Shown piece after piece: positions 32,820-42,925 of a DNA stretch of 64,000 bases. Positions within the stretch are counted from its first letter, which is position 1, and every line of letters starts with the position of its first letter. Source of the DNA: Aphrocallistes beatrix (Eukaryota > Porifera > Hexactinellida > Sceptrulophora > Aphrocallistidae); the NCBI GenBank assembly GCA_963281255.1, contig OY725501.1, forward strand, positions 883,882-947,881. Reading direction: 5' to 3'. The notes below the pieces were generated by a model. That model was not told the origin of the DNA. It was given only the letters and a program-made list of their open reading frames with translations, and did not search any database. The translations under genes and the position numbers were made by a program.

Positions 32820-33945
32820 TCATTTAGCCATAAGAATAGAGGGGGGCAGGGGGTGCATCGCCTCCATTCCTCGGCAATGGGGGCACTGTGTTGTAAAGTT
32901 TTCTCCGCCCCAGCATGAAAATTATTCGGCATTTGTAATATACTGCACTTTTACAATTTCATCCTTAATAATGTGTTGTGATACTACTTAAAGTAGATGT
33001 TAGAACTGCTTTAAGCCAACCATGATATAATTGTATATGATAGTGATATAATCTTAAACCGTTGACGGAAAAATTCGTCCCCAGAAAATTCGTCTTAGGA
33101 AGATTCATCGCAGAAACCTAATTTGTATATACAATGTGTAATAATGGAGGAAGTAGGTGCTTTTAGGTGTAGGAATATGACGGGGAGGCCGAAAGCTGAT
33201 TGCATTTGAAAGGAGGAATGGATCTCGAAACCAGGTGTCACGGAGTATTTCAAGGAGACTTTTGAGGTGGAGAATTAAAGTGGTGTTGTGATTCATGGCA
33301 TTTAGGTGCATGTTAATGTAATAATGGAAATTTGTACTACAGCCATAGTTTATATGCATGCTTATACTGTCTAGATGTCTTGACTTTTAGCCGCCATGAC
33401 TCGAAATCATCCGAAAATGGAAATACAGAGGTTGCCGGTTATATTCTTATTTATGCATTAGATTCGATAGCGACGTATTTTCCCCCTTTCATCTCAAACT
33501 CGACAAATAATGTCTTTGTTGAATGCAAACGTAATTTTCTGATTTCGTGATTCATCCGACAACTCTGACCTGTCCAGTGTATCCCCTCCTCAGTAGCGGC
33601 TCCCTCCCCCAAATAAGGTGTTAAAGTTGCCTTTTACTGTTTGTCTTGATTTTTATGCATCAAAATAAAAAGATAAATTAGATAAAAATATTTTTCCTTA
33701 GATGGTTTGAATAGCTGTATATCGATATTTCAACGTATCTTGAGATTTTATGGGGGGCCAAGCTTCCCAGCCCCCTTATTTGCTCGCTTCGCTCGTTCAC
33801 GATCCCCCCCAATACAAAATCCTGGCTACATCCCTGCGTGAACGCTGGTGTTCTCATTCTAGGACGGTCGAATTTAAGTTGGCCCCCCTAAATTAAAATT
33901 CCTGGAGCCGCCACAGCCTCTCCTGCTTGTAGATTATATATGATG
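32820..33945. repeat. Repeat copy R2, homologous to 30187-30715
   Basis: It shares the segments listed for R1 and continues further. The hAT MITE inside is at the homologous point, so that insertion predates the duplication. A G-run tract opens the copy (GAGGGGGGCAGGGGGTGCAT). Confidence 0.7.
33591..33916. mobile_element. hAT-type MITE, 326 bp, same insertion as 30437
   Basis: CAGTAGCGGCTCC at the left and GGAGCCGCCACAG at the right, between CCCCTCCT and CCTCTCCT. Confidence 0.85.
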
Positions 33946-34179
33946 GATATGTATGTCTTCAAACAGGAACTTTTCTCCTGTACCCTACTGGGGGGCTCAC
34001 ATCGTCTCTCAGATCCCCAGCTCTGTTTTATGCCCCCTCATGAGTTGACCATAGTTCTCCGCCACTGCATTGAACACTATATTAATTTCATTACATCTGA
34101 TAGTACTTAGGTCATTTCAAAAGTACTGATCACCTCCCATCAATTTGATATTAAGCAATGACTGATGTGTTATTTAATT

Positions 34180-34265
34180 ATACAAGCGCGCTTCGCTTGC
34201 TTGCGCTGTGCGGCTTGCGAATACTGCGTGTCCGCAGATTCGCCCTGTGGGCGCCTGGAGTTACT
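34180..34265 (+). mobile_element. Fam1 MITE end fragment
   Basis: TACAAGCGCGCTTCGCTTGC to GCCTGGAGTTACTCAATC; the remainder is absent. Confidence 0.75.
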
Positions 34266-34314
34266 CAATCTAAACTATTTGGGAATTTTTTTTTCCTTTA
34301 TATAAATATTGTAA

Positions 34315-35128
34315 ACAAAGGTCGACGAATAATTTCTCATATGGATCCGAAAATATAATATTCTAAATCTACACCTCTGAAAACCCCATGTCAACCGTTG
34401 AAAGCAAGTTTCTAGTATATGTTTGAGATTTGTTTACTTTATGTATCTATTGTGAACAAAAGTAAATAAATAATTTATCATATAGATCTGAAAATATGAT
34501 ATTCGAAATCTACACCCCTGAAAATCCCATGTCAACCGTTGAAAGCAAGTTTCTAGCATATGTTTGAGATTTGTTTACTTTATGTAGGTATCTAATGTAA
34601 ACAAAAGTAAACAAATTAATTATTAAACTTACTCGAAAATATGATATTCGAAATCTACACCCATGAAAACCCCATATCAACCGTTGAAAGCAAGTTTCTA
34701 GCATATTTTTGAGATTTGTTTACTTTATGTATCTAATGTAAAAAAAGGAAACAAATAATTTATCGTATACATCTGAAAATATGATATTCGAAATCTACAC
34801 CCCTAAAAGCCCCATGTCAACCGTTTAAAGCAAGTTTCTAGCCTATTTTTGAGATTTGTCTACTTTATGTATCTAATGTAAACAAAAGTAAACAAATAAT
34901 TTATCATATACATCTGAAAATATGATATTCGAAATCTAGACTCCTGAAGACCCTATGTCAACCGTTTAAAGCAAGTTTCTAGACTATTTTTGAGATTTGT
35001 TTACTTTATGTATCTAATGTAAACAAAAGTAAACAATTAATTTATCATATAGATCTGAAAATATGATATTCGAAATCTACACCCCTGAAAACCCCATGTC
35101 ACCCGTTGGAAGCTAGTCTCTAGCATTA
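34315..35128. repeat. ~142-bp satellite, about six units
   Basis: ATATTCGAAATCTACACCCC recurs with about 140-143 bp between copies (near 34360, 34502, 34645, 34787, 34926, 35068). Each unit carries GTCAACCGTTGAAAGCAAGT, TTGAGATTTGTTTACTTTAT and a TAAACAAAAGTAAAC palindrome-like tail. Divergence between units is low. Confidence 0.9.
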
Positions 35129-35470
35129 TTTTCAAAATTCATCAAATGGTGTGAAAATATGTATATAAAGGTGTGAAAATATGCAAATAAACTTTTTTAT
35201 TGCCATACACTATGATACATTTAAGATATCAAACATAAGTTGTGGCTTTGAAGTATTTAATAACAATGACGATCTATTGTAGTGTCGTACTTGTACAATG
35301 ATTTCTATTGTGATAGTGTAGTAATTTATTTAGTATAGAAAAGGTGTGAAGAATTGTTTTCCATTTTTTTTGCAGAGATGTGAAAATTTCGCTTAGATCT
35401 TAGAACTTAATCGTAGTCATATCATTTGACACCTACATGCCAATTTTCACATCTATATGACTTCCCAATT
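35129..35470. other. No gene recognised
   Basis: AT-rich sequence between the satellite and the mariner remnant. GTGTGAAAATATG is repeated twice near 35149-35180. Confidence 0.5.
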
Positions 35471-36463
35471 CTTCAATCAATTCGGACAAACACAAAAAAA
35501 ACGAAAACATAAAAATCCTAGCATTTGAATATATAAGATATTCTCGAAATAGTCTCCCTTGACGCGAATACACTCCTTTAGACGGTCTACCCAACAGCGA
35601 AATGTCTTTTTATACTCCGTCTGTGGGATCGATTTCAGGTACTTATGAATGGCGAATCCGATCTCCATTCGATTAGTGAACTCCTTCAGAGAGATGACTT
35701 TTCAGTTTTGAAAACAACCAGAAGTCACAAGGACTTAGGTCAGGGGAATGGGAGGGTGATTCAGTGTTTGCATCCCTATATTTTCGATGTATGCGGCGAC
35801 TTGTTTAGTTTTATGGCTACTGGCATTGTCATGTAGAAGTTTTATTCCACGAGGACCAGTTCTCGGCCGACGCAAAGTATCCAGTAACAGTCTGGCCCTT
35901 CGGAACGCAAACTTGAGCAATTGGGCCGTAGGCGTCAAATGCAATTGCGTACATTACCTTCTTGGCACGGAACTCTGGACGCAGTTTTTTAGGTTCGCCC
36001 GGATGCAGCCAACACTTAGATTTTTCCTTGGATTTTGGTTGTGAATAGTAAATCCAAGTTTAATCTATGGTTACTATCTCATTGAGTCGCCTTGCGTCAA
36101 ATTTTTCGTCCTCTAGAAGAAGACTTTCTCAACATTCCACCCTCTGTTTCATCTGGGCCTCTGACAGCAAATACGGCACCCACCTAGCGCAAACCTTCCT
36201 TACTCCGAGATCTTCCTTCAGAATGCGGTAAATACTGAGATATCCGTATACTACTTAGAAATCTCTTCAATAGAGCAGCAAGGGTCATTTCGAAGAAATT
36301 TACCAAATAATTCAATTGAGGGTTCACGTTGCAGATTTATGCCTACCAGTCCGAGGCTCATCTTCAATGCTGTCTCTTCCCTATCTGAATAGTTGAGTCC
36401 ATCTTCTAACCGTGGAATAAGCAAGTGCTTGATCTCCACAAACTTCCACGAGATCATTAAAGT
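35470..36463 (-). pseudogene. Mariner-type transposase remnant
   Basis: Reading the minus strand from 36463 down, frames give DLVEVCGDQALAYSTVRRWT, GRDSIEDEPRTGRHKSAT (HTH and the EDDPRPGRP-like linker), then YRILKEDLGVRKVCARWVPY (the RRILTEDLGMRKVCAKWVP region), then GIKLLHDNASSHKTKQVAAY (second catalytic Asp in LHDNA) and LNHPPIPL (decayed HPPYSPDLAPSD), and finally IGFAIHKYLKSIPQTEYKKT plus WVDRLKECIRVKGDYFEN, the C-terminal motif. Length and order match a ~340-residue mariner transposase. Several frameshifts and stops make it inactive. Terminal repeats were not identified. Confidence 0.88.
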
Positions 36464-36868
36464 TAAAAAGTTAAAGTTTATAGATTTATATACCCCCCGA
36501 ATCCATGCTAATATGTTCTCAGGGGGTTTACAATCTGGGTGAGGTGCTAAACCTACTGATAGTTGCTGAATGTGTGCATGCGGCGTGTATGTATGCATAT
36601 GATGGCATGTCTGTGTGCATATGATGGCGTGTTACAGAGAAAAACTCGGCTAACAGTAGGCAAGAAAGATAGCACCTGAGCTAACTTTACCTTTAAACGA
36701 GATGATATCCTTAGTGCTTTCAGCTCACTAAGGTTCTGCAAGAGTGTAGGCTCAGATTACATTACCGAAGCAATGTAATTGAGAGTAAAATGCAAATGAC
36801 TAGTGAGGTTAGAACCCGCGACCTAAGTCTTGGTATTCAAACGCCCTAACCACTGCACCACCCAAGCA
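36464..36868 (-). mobile_element. tRNA-derived SINE, ~400 bp
   Basis: On the minus strand the head reads GCTTGGGTGGTGCAGTGGTT plus AGGGCGTTTG, with an A-box (TGGTGCAGTGG at 36850-36860 reversed), then GGTCGCGGGTTCTAACC, a B-box (36807-36816 reversed) with one mismatch to GGTTCRANYC. Spacing is that of a tRNA. A ~300-bp unrelated body follows, and the 3' end is an AACTTT-rich tail near 36464-36490. It abuts the N-terminal end of the mariner remnant. A body fragment recurs at 60962-61030. Confidence 0.82.
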
Positions 36869-36874
36869 GATAAA

Positions 36875-37740
36875 ATCTTTTGTTAAACTTTGAATGATCA
36901 AAAAATTCATTAGACTTAGTTCTATAGAAGAAGCTGTCAATTCAATTGCGAGTTGAAATCAGGTCAATTTGGACAACAATGCCCCCAAAAGACACTTTTT
37001 TAACCAAAATATCAAAGAACTCACAAAATCGTTCAGAATATTCTATCCAAAATATCTACTCATTATAATAACTAAGATTATAAAGGTCGTGGAAAAAGTA
37101 TGCCCAAATATGCTGGAGACAAAACATATGCGCCCAATCCTGTAAAGCTGAATTTGATATAATAGGAAAGGCAATTTTCGCAAAGCGCATCCAAATCCTT
37201 TTAAATCTGATTTATGGGATTTTCTTCTGGGGTTTTTCAAATCCAATAGTATTCGCCGGTGTCCCATGTCAATATCTGTTTCGCATTATGTCAAAACAAC
37301 CTTCAAGGTGAATTCGGATTCAGCGTTTAATTTTCATCTATTTTGAATTTTAAATAAATGGATATGGCCCTCCTTTAGATTGGAATGTAGTCACGTTATC
37401 TTGCCGTTGATATGAAGTAATAGTGGGTTGGATTCGTCCTTTTTTAGCAAATGCTAAATTCCTTTCTCAATCTAAGTTTGCTACGAAGTTGACTCTCATA
37501 ATTTTGCTAAGTATTATCCAAACTCTAAAAATGACTTTTTTACCTCACAGCTTTGTCTAACTTTGCATATTCGCAATCCGGGGGGATTCTATGATTATTT
37601 TAGCAAAATTTTGTTTGGGTAACATGAATAAATGTCAAAAATATCCCAATTCGACACTTGTGATTTTTACATTCTTGTTGCTCAAATTCGATAAAATCTT
37701 TAGATGCAGCTTAATTCGTTAAGTTTTGTGCCTAATGATG
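36875..37740. other. No gene recognised in intron 2
   Basis: AT-rich; small ORFs on both strands lack motifs. Confidence 0.5.
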
Positions 37741-37935
37741 TATCCTTACTATTAAAAAAATGATGATTGACATATTTTGTGATTTTTCGAGTGATATGGA
37801 TTATGACAATTAGTCAGACGTACAATTGTATAGAGATGTTACTTATCTGCCTCATAATAAATCAATCTGAGCCTAGGCATCCAAAAGACTCCTCTGGAAG
37901 ATACTTTGTGTCCGCCAGCCGCGCAGCCTTATCTT
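37740..37935 (-). mobile_element. Fam1 MITE fragment, inverted
   Basis: TCCTTACTATTAAAAAAATG is followed directly by the GTGATTTTTCGAGTGATATG part and ends at GCCAGCCGCGCAGCC. The middle is deleted. Confidence 0.75.
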
Positions 37936-38587
37936 AATACATCTTAAGCTAATGTTTAAAATCTGGAAGGATTCCAGCAAGTTTGAAAGGTTCTGCATTT
38001 ATTTAGTTTATTTCTATCAGAATTTGTATTAGAAAGTGCTCCGGAATTTTGGAAGAACTCAAAACCATGCACAGGCTGGGTTTAATTGATTGAAAGCCAA
38101 CAAAATTATAAACTTTGGGAATGTATTTATATTTGTTAATTATATTTTAGCAAGGGCAAAGCAATGTTGTACGTTCCAATTACTCGATAATCCAAAATGG
38201 TCCCGCCATGCTGTAGCATTTGAAGCTTCGAAACAAACTAATAATAATTTGTGCGCGTTGTGCGAATATCATTTCTATTGACGAGAAAATCCTTTGGGAT
38301 ATACGTACTGTAAGCGGTCCATTGAATAAATTTCCCGATAATCAAGTAGATATGCAACACAGTGCATATTATACGTTCTGACCTCGTTAGATCTACATAT
38401 ACATCTCAGATTTCCACGGCCCTATATGTACATCATCTAAACAGCAATGCTTGAGAATTATATAATCTAGTGTTTGAAAATTATATGCAACAGTGCTAAG
38501 CATTTCATCGTATTGTTATCAATCACCTCATCATCGATCAGTTTTTTGCAGAATGTTCTCCATGCCTTGACATGTTTGAGGGCTTAG
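37936..38587. other. No gene recognised in intron 2
   Basis: A 63-codon ORF at 38090-38281 follows an acceptor-like TATATTTTAG, but its product has no receptor or other motif. Confidence 0.4.
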
Positions 38588-38595
38588 CTCTTAAG

Positions 38596-38683
38596 CAGAG
38601 GCATAGCCAGGGTGCGGCACATACGGTCTATGCCGCAACCTCTCACGGAATTCACCCTAAAAATTGGGCTAGCTACGCCTCTG
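38596..38683. mobile_element. Tiny hAT-type MITE, 88 bp
   Basis: The ends CAGAGGCATAGCCAG and GGGCTAGCTACGCCTCTG lie between CTCTTAAG and TTCTTAAG (seven of eight). It forms the start of a 114-codon ORF at 38572-38916, which is therefore unlikely to be a gene. Confidence 0.85.
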
Positions 38684-38691
38684 TTCTTAAG

Positions 38692-39655
38692 TCTGTTGTG
38701 TCCATCATTACTGTCGCCCTTCCTTTGTCAGCTGGTTGTATGATGACTTTATCATTCGGTGAATTGAGATTTCACCACTTTGTCTTATTCAATATGGTTT
38801 CAGTTGGTCTTTGGACTTCCCATAATTTCAGAATCCTTACCGCGAAATTGTTCTGCTTTGCTCTTAACTGGTATTTTAATTTAGTAAATTTAGCCAAAGG
38901 TATAACCAAACCCTGAATTAAATAGTACATCGAGTATTTTGTTTACAGTTTGCTCCTTTGCGATTTGTCTTGTGCAGAAAAAATCCCATCCATTTTCAAT
39001 AACTAGATTTGATTGGTAAAAAAAATGGCATCCTGTTAATACCATATAATATTGATATTCCTAATCACCATTCAGTTTTCAGATATTTGATGGATATATA
39101 ACACTATACCATAGCATTATATACACTAAGGCAATGGTGCTGATCAGTGGACTTGGACTAGGGATTGGTTAGATCAGTTAGTTTATTTTGATTTCAAAAT
39201 TATAATACAATTGTAAATTTACTGTAACTACCCATATTAAGTAAATAATTAGTAACCTACTGCCCTTTTATGAAATCATGAATGGTCTGGAGATAATTTC
39301 ATACATAGTGGACATGTAATAAGTAAATTAATAAATAATTAAGCAGAAATAAGTATAATTGGTAACATATGATTCACAGTTAAAAATAGCATAGAGGTAG
39401 TTTAGAAAGTCGAGTAGAAGCGAGATATGATGATAGGGGTAGAATGTAATTCCGATGCGTCTTGAATAAGTGTCATTGTAGCCGTTAGTGGAGTTCCTCG
39501 ATAATGATGAAGTAGATTTCATTCAGACGGTTGTAGATACAGGAGTGATACATCATGTCGGAGGATTTATCTATAAGAATATATTACAATAATTAGGTAC
39601 TAACTTTGGTTCGAAATAATATTTGTAACGGATATAGATAATTATCAGTACATAC
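38692..39655. other. No gene recognised in intron 2
   Basis: AT-rich, without recognisable repeats. A run resembling CAGTCCACTTGGACTAGGGA at about 39140-39175 also occurs, inverted, near 41920-41960. Confidence 0.4.
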
Positions 39656-39900
39656 AGGGTGTTTCAAATGTCTTGGTACCGCTTCTAATAGAGCCACGAA
39701 AACTAAGAAATCAAAAAATTATCAATCGGGCCGCTGAAAAAGTAATATCGGAATTTTTTTAATTAAGCAATATATTCATGCAGTTCATCCCAAACCAAAC
39801 CAACAAATAAAATAAAACAAAAATTAGAGGGGTACGTGAAGCCTCATTTTCACACCAAGGGGTATACTGACTGAAAAGGTTCAGAACTACTGCTGTAGAG
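39656..39900. mobile_element. Orphan Tc1/mariner end and hAT end
   Basis: CAGGGTGTTTCAAATGTCTT at 39656 is a lone Tc1/mariner-type terminus. GAAAAGGTTCAGAACTACTG, ending near 39893, is the complement of a CAGTAGTTCTGAACCTTTTC hAT end. Neither partner end was found. Confidence 0.5.
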
Positions 39901-40237
39901 CCTCAACAAATAGATATCAACTCTCGATATCACTCATTGTTGTAGTTATAATTAGAAATATATCAACCGCGGAGCTAGACCCTAACGGAATTGGACGAAC
40001 AATGGTTGGAAATACAATTGTGGGGGATCACTTGGACTGTCAATGGAGCCCAAAACAGTGGAATGAAATATTCAAAGATTCACTGTATGTAATTCACCTA
40101 TGTCTAGGTCTGACGAGTCAATAAGCTTAATTAATTGCACTCTCGAAGTGATGGATGAAAAACTACATGATTTTGAATAGAACATTCAATTTGAGAGCTA
40201 TTAAGTTGAAATATTAGTAAATACTTATCAACCTCAT

Positions 40238-40374
40238 CAGGGTTTCTTTCAGGATTTTATGTAAGGGGGGAAAATGAAGGCTTGTAGAACTATAGGGGGG
40301 GCATGGCCTTTTTCAATCATACACTTAAGTCATTTCCAAGGGGGGGCAAATGCTCCCCCCTGAAAGAAACCCTG
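40238..40374. mobile_element. Small TIR element with CAGGGTTTCTTTCAGG ends, 5-bp duplication
   Basis: CAGGGTTTCTTTCAGG and CCTGAAAGAAACCCTG are perfect complements. CTCAT flanks both sides (40233-40237 and 40375-40379). On the minus strand the insertion splits a coding remnant so that ILNE is followed by DEVDKYL, consistent with a 5-bp duplication. Confidence 0.8.
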
Positions 40375-41085
40375 CTCATTGAGGATGGTCTCAACTTCGC
40401 GAGTGTCATTTATAGAAATTCGCGAGGTCGGAATTGTGACGTTTTTATTTTCAAATGCTTTGATATATAATTCGTCGTTAATTGACATAGATCGATCATG
40501 AAAGGTCCGGTTTCTGAAATAACTTTCTCAATAAAAAATAATAGTTGCTACCCATGAGCTATCTAGCCGTTTCGTAGGTCGATTGAATTTAGTCTAGAAA
40601 GAAGATCTGGAAATGAACTAACTAAGAACTTATCTACCTTTTCTTCGTTGTCAGTAATGCTCTTAGAGTATGCAGATTCCATCAGCAAACGTTCTTTGTG
40701 ATCCAAAGATAGTCTCTTAGCTTGGAATTGGTTTCACATAGATAGGAAGGTTGGGAATGTACTGGGTACTGCAGCTTATTAAGAGCTATTCTATCTCTGG
40801 AAACTGTAACAGTGCGAAGCCCGTCATTGTAGGCAATGGTTCTCTCAAATCTCGATGTCATCTGGTTTGAAATGATGTACACATACCTAAACAGTGAGTA
40901 GAAGTGTAAATCTGACAATCAGTAAATGAAACATAATCATAGAAACTTACTCTCATTTGCGTGTTTGCATAGTCCTTCCGTGGGTGTGGAATTGCTCTAA
41001 ACCATTCTTCAGTTTCAGGTTTTCAGAGGTAGATTCTGCTTGACTTCTATAATTAGACTTGCAGCCTGGACATGGCATAGTCGTT
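40375..41085 (-). pseudogene. Degenerate THAP-domain gene or transposase remnant with an intron
   Basis: On the minus strand from 41078: MPCPGCKSNYRSQAESTSEN, then, after a frameshift, TEEWFRAIPHPRKDYANTQM plus R at a GTAAGT donor (about 40954). A 65-bp intron ends at TTTAG (about 40889), and the next piece is VCVHHFKPDDIEI, then ERTIAYNDGLRTVTVSRDRI, then AVPSTFP and SLDHKERLLMESAYSKSITD. C-x2-C, the W-AI segment, C..HF and the AVPSIFP-like end are the THAP zinc-finger signature (DNA binding, C2CH), in order. A further open stretch (SINDELYIKAFENKNVTIPT ...) reaches the small TIR element at 40374 and may continue past it. At least three frameshifts or stops break it. THAP domains occur in host regulators and in P-like and other transposases; which one this was is not decidable. 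Confidence 0.75.
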
Positions 41086-41089
41086 CGAA

Positions 41090-41410
41090 AGAGTAATAAT
41101 AATTTGATATTTATGAGCAGTCAGGAGTATTTCAGATTGAGTTTGATTTGTGTATATGAAAAGATAGTGATTTGTAGAACTTCACAACAAGGTAGTAAAT
41201 AAATATATAATTAATGTGGTTGATTTTAAAACAAAACAAATAAGTAGTATGTTTATGTATAAAAGTAATATGGTTGGTTTAAATTAAATTATCTACAGGG
41301 TTATCCTCAAACCATTTCGAAGTAAATCGATGTAGAATTCATGAAAACGATCAGTATATAATATACGAAGCTATATACCAGTATAATCGAACCATTTTAG
41401 GAAATCAAAA
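41090..41410. other. No gene recognised in intron 2
   Basis: AT-rich filler between the THAP remnant and the foldback at 41413. Confidence 0.5.
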
Positions 41411-41412
41411 TT

Positions 41413-41907
41413 GACGGGGTGCATGCATTTGTCAGAATTTTGAAGCTGTCACTTGTCAGAATTATCCTAGTTGTCACTTGTCAGAATGGTTTTTAGGACT
41501 GCTGTCACTTGTCAGAATGGTTTTTAAGGAATGGCGGATGTTTCGTCACTGATATTTCTTTGAATGAAATTAAAGAATCACTACTTTCATTCTCCCATTC
41601 ATTCTACCAAATAATAAATGACAATCACCCACCCTCACGAAATAAAAAAACCACTCTCGCGTGCCACTTTATATTATTTCAAACTCAAAATGCCTACTCT
41701 CACTTTCCTACCAATTCTATTCAACTCCATGTTTGCCAAAAAACCATTCTGACAAGTGACAGTAGTCCTAAAAACCATTCTGACAAGTGACAGCAGTCCT
41801 AAAAACCATTCTGACAAGTGACAGCAGTCCTAAAAACCATTCTGACAAGTGACAACTAGGAAAATTCTGACAAGTGACAGCTTCAAAATTCTGACAAATG
41901 CAACTCC
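41413..41907. mobile_element. Foldback with tandem arms (CTGTCACTTGTCAGAATGG units)
   Basis: The left arm repeats GTCACTTGTCAGAATGGTTT and the right arm repeats AAACCATTCTGACAAGTGAC. The ends are GGGGTGCATGCATTTGTCAG and CTGACAAATGCAACTCCCCC. AAATTGAC flanks both sides. The core (about 41525-41730) is the sequence also at 6790-7065. Confidence 0.88.
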
Positions 41908-42309
41908 CCCAAATTGACTGATCTAACCAATCCCTAGTCCAAGTCCACTAATCAGCACCATTGCCTTAGTGTATAGAATGCTATGACTATACGTATAAGG
42001 AAATCTTTGTATTTCCTAGCATTAGCAGTAATGTGACAGCATTCCTATTACCAAACTTTACCGAATCCATATCTGCTACCCTCCCCACTTTTTGAAGTAG
42101 TACTTTTGATAAATATTCCCAATAGGAAAAATTTATATATCATTTTATTTGTAATTGTATATCTGGGTAGACTAAAAATATATTTTAAATCCGTTATTAA
42201 TTTTTTAATACATTAATATAATATTCATGTATTGTCTTATGAATGATTAATACATAGCATGTATAGAATGCTATGATTAATATATACTATAAGTTTAATT
42301 GTTTTATAG
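41908..42309. other. End of receptor intron 2
   Basis: AT-rich, leading to the acceptor GTTTTATAG at 42309. No repeat recognised except a short inverted match to 39140-39175. Confidence 0.5.
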
Positions 42310-42767
42310 CTGTACAAGAAGAGCGAGTAAGTAGCAGATACCCACCAAACGACAAACGGCTGAAAATAACAGGATTAATCAATTCAATGAGTCCTTATTG
42401 TTCTCCTTACTGCTCTCCAATATGCACACCTTCTGGCACTCCAGTTGGGACACCACTCGCAAGTCCATACAACAGCCCTTATAGTACCCCAGTTAGTTCG
42501 CCTAAACCTTCCCGTCATTCAATTTTACATTCTGATGAAATTGTTACACCAGCTATTGAAAATCTTAATTTGAATACTAGTATAACTGTTCCTATGCTAA
42601 TGGCTGCAGATATGATGTCTGGTGATTCAGGAGCAGGTGTTCCTATCGACGTTTCTCAACCTGCTTCTTTTGATGAAGTTTGCGAATCAGCTAAGACACA
42701 ATTACTAAATATTATTGAATGGGCTAAAAGAATTCATCCTTTCATGCAATTGCCAATGGATGATAGG
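42310..42767 (+). CDS. Nuclear receptor, NR2A/HNF4-like: exon 3 (hinge and start of ligand-binding domain)
   Basis: The exon starts after the acceptor TATAG and completes the split codon to give the A of KKEAVQEER. It ends at a GTAAGT donor with LPMDDR, a phase-0 boundary. It first encodes the remaining DBD extension and a hinge of roughly 110 residues. About 42384-42512 of this is a run of S/T-P motifs (SPYCSPYCSPICTPSGTP and on), ten in about 43 residues. Then, from 42663, ASFDEVCESAKTQLLNIIEW plus AKRIHPFMQLPMDD matches helix 3 and the following loop of the HNF4/RXR-type LBD (ESAKEQLLVLVEWAKYIPAF and LPLDD in vertebrate HNF4). The hinge is unlike that of known HNF4 proteins. The rest of the LBD, about 150-180 residues including the AF-2 helix, should lie further 3'. 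Confidence 0.9.
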
Positions 42768-42856
42768 GTAAGTACTTCAAATATCATGCATATTTGCTCA
42801 TTTCGCATATACAATTGGTTTTTATCCCGCGTTTCTTCATCTTATTTTGTTTCTAG

Positions 42857-42925
42857 GCATCAGTAAACATTGCATTATTACTAGCAACTACATTACAAAA
42901 TAGTCGTGTGTGTTTTGTCGCCTAA
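42857..42925 (+). CDS. Tentative receptor exon 4, ending in a stop
   Basis: An 89-bp interval from the exon 3 donor to TTTCTAG would be a normal short intron. The next sequence continues in frame as ASVNIALLLATTLQNSRVCF plus VA and then TAA (42923-42925). The LLLATTLQNSRVCF part loosely resembles the HNF4 segment after helix 3 (HLLLGATKRSMVF), but the expected VALLRAHAGE is missing. If used, the receptor would stop soon after helix 3 and lack a ligand pocket and AF-2. It could instead be chance, with the real exon 4 further away, or an early-ending isoform. A weak donor (GTGTGT at 42905) inside it could also let it splice onwards. Confidence 0.3.
   Translation, partial: ASVNIALLLATTLQNSRVCFVA

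Noticed and set aside
34315-35128. 142-bp direct repeats considered as a CRISPR or gene-family array
   Set aside because: The whole unit is repeated, not short repeats with unique spacers; short ORFs are not kept between units.
36805-36868. tRNA gene on the minus strand
   Set aside because: A- and B-boxes are present but the acceptor stem does not close and a SINE body follows; called a SINE.
38090-38281. ORF after an acceptor-like TATATTTTAG in intron 2, considered as a missed receptor exon
   Set aside because: The exon 2-exon 3 join already gives the conserved KKEAVQEER; inserting this would break it.
38572-38916. 114-codon + strand ORF with hydrophobic stretches that could suggest a membrane protein
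   Set aside because: Its first third is an 88-bp hAT MITE with 7/8 matching flanks; the rest has no motif. Treated as fortuitous.
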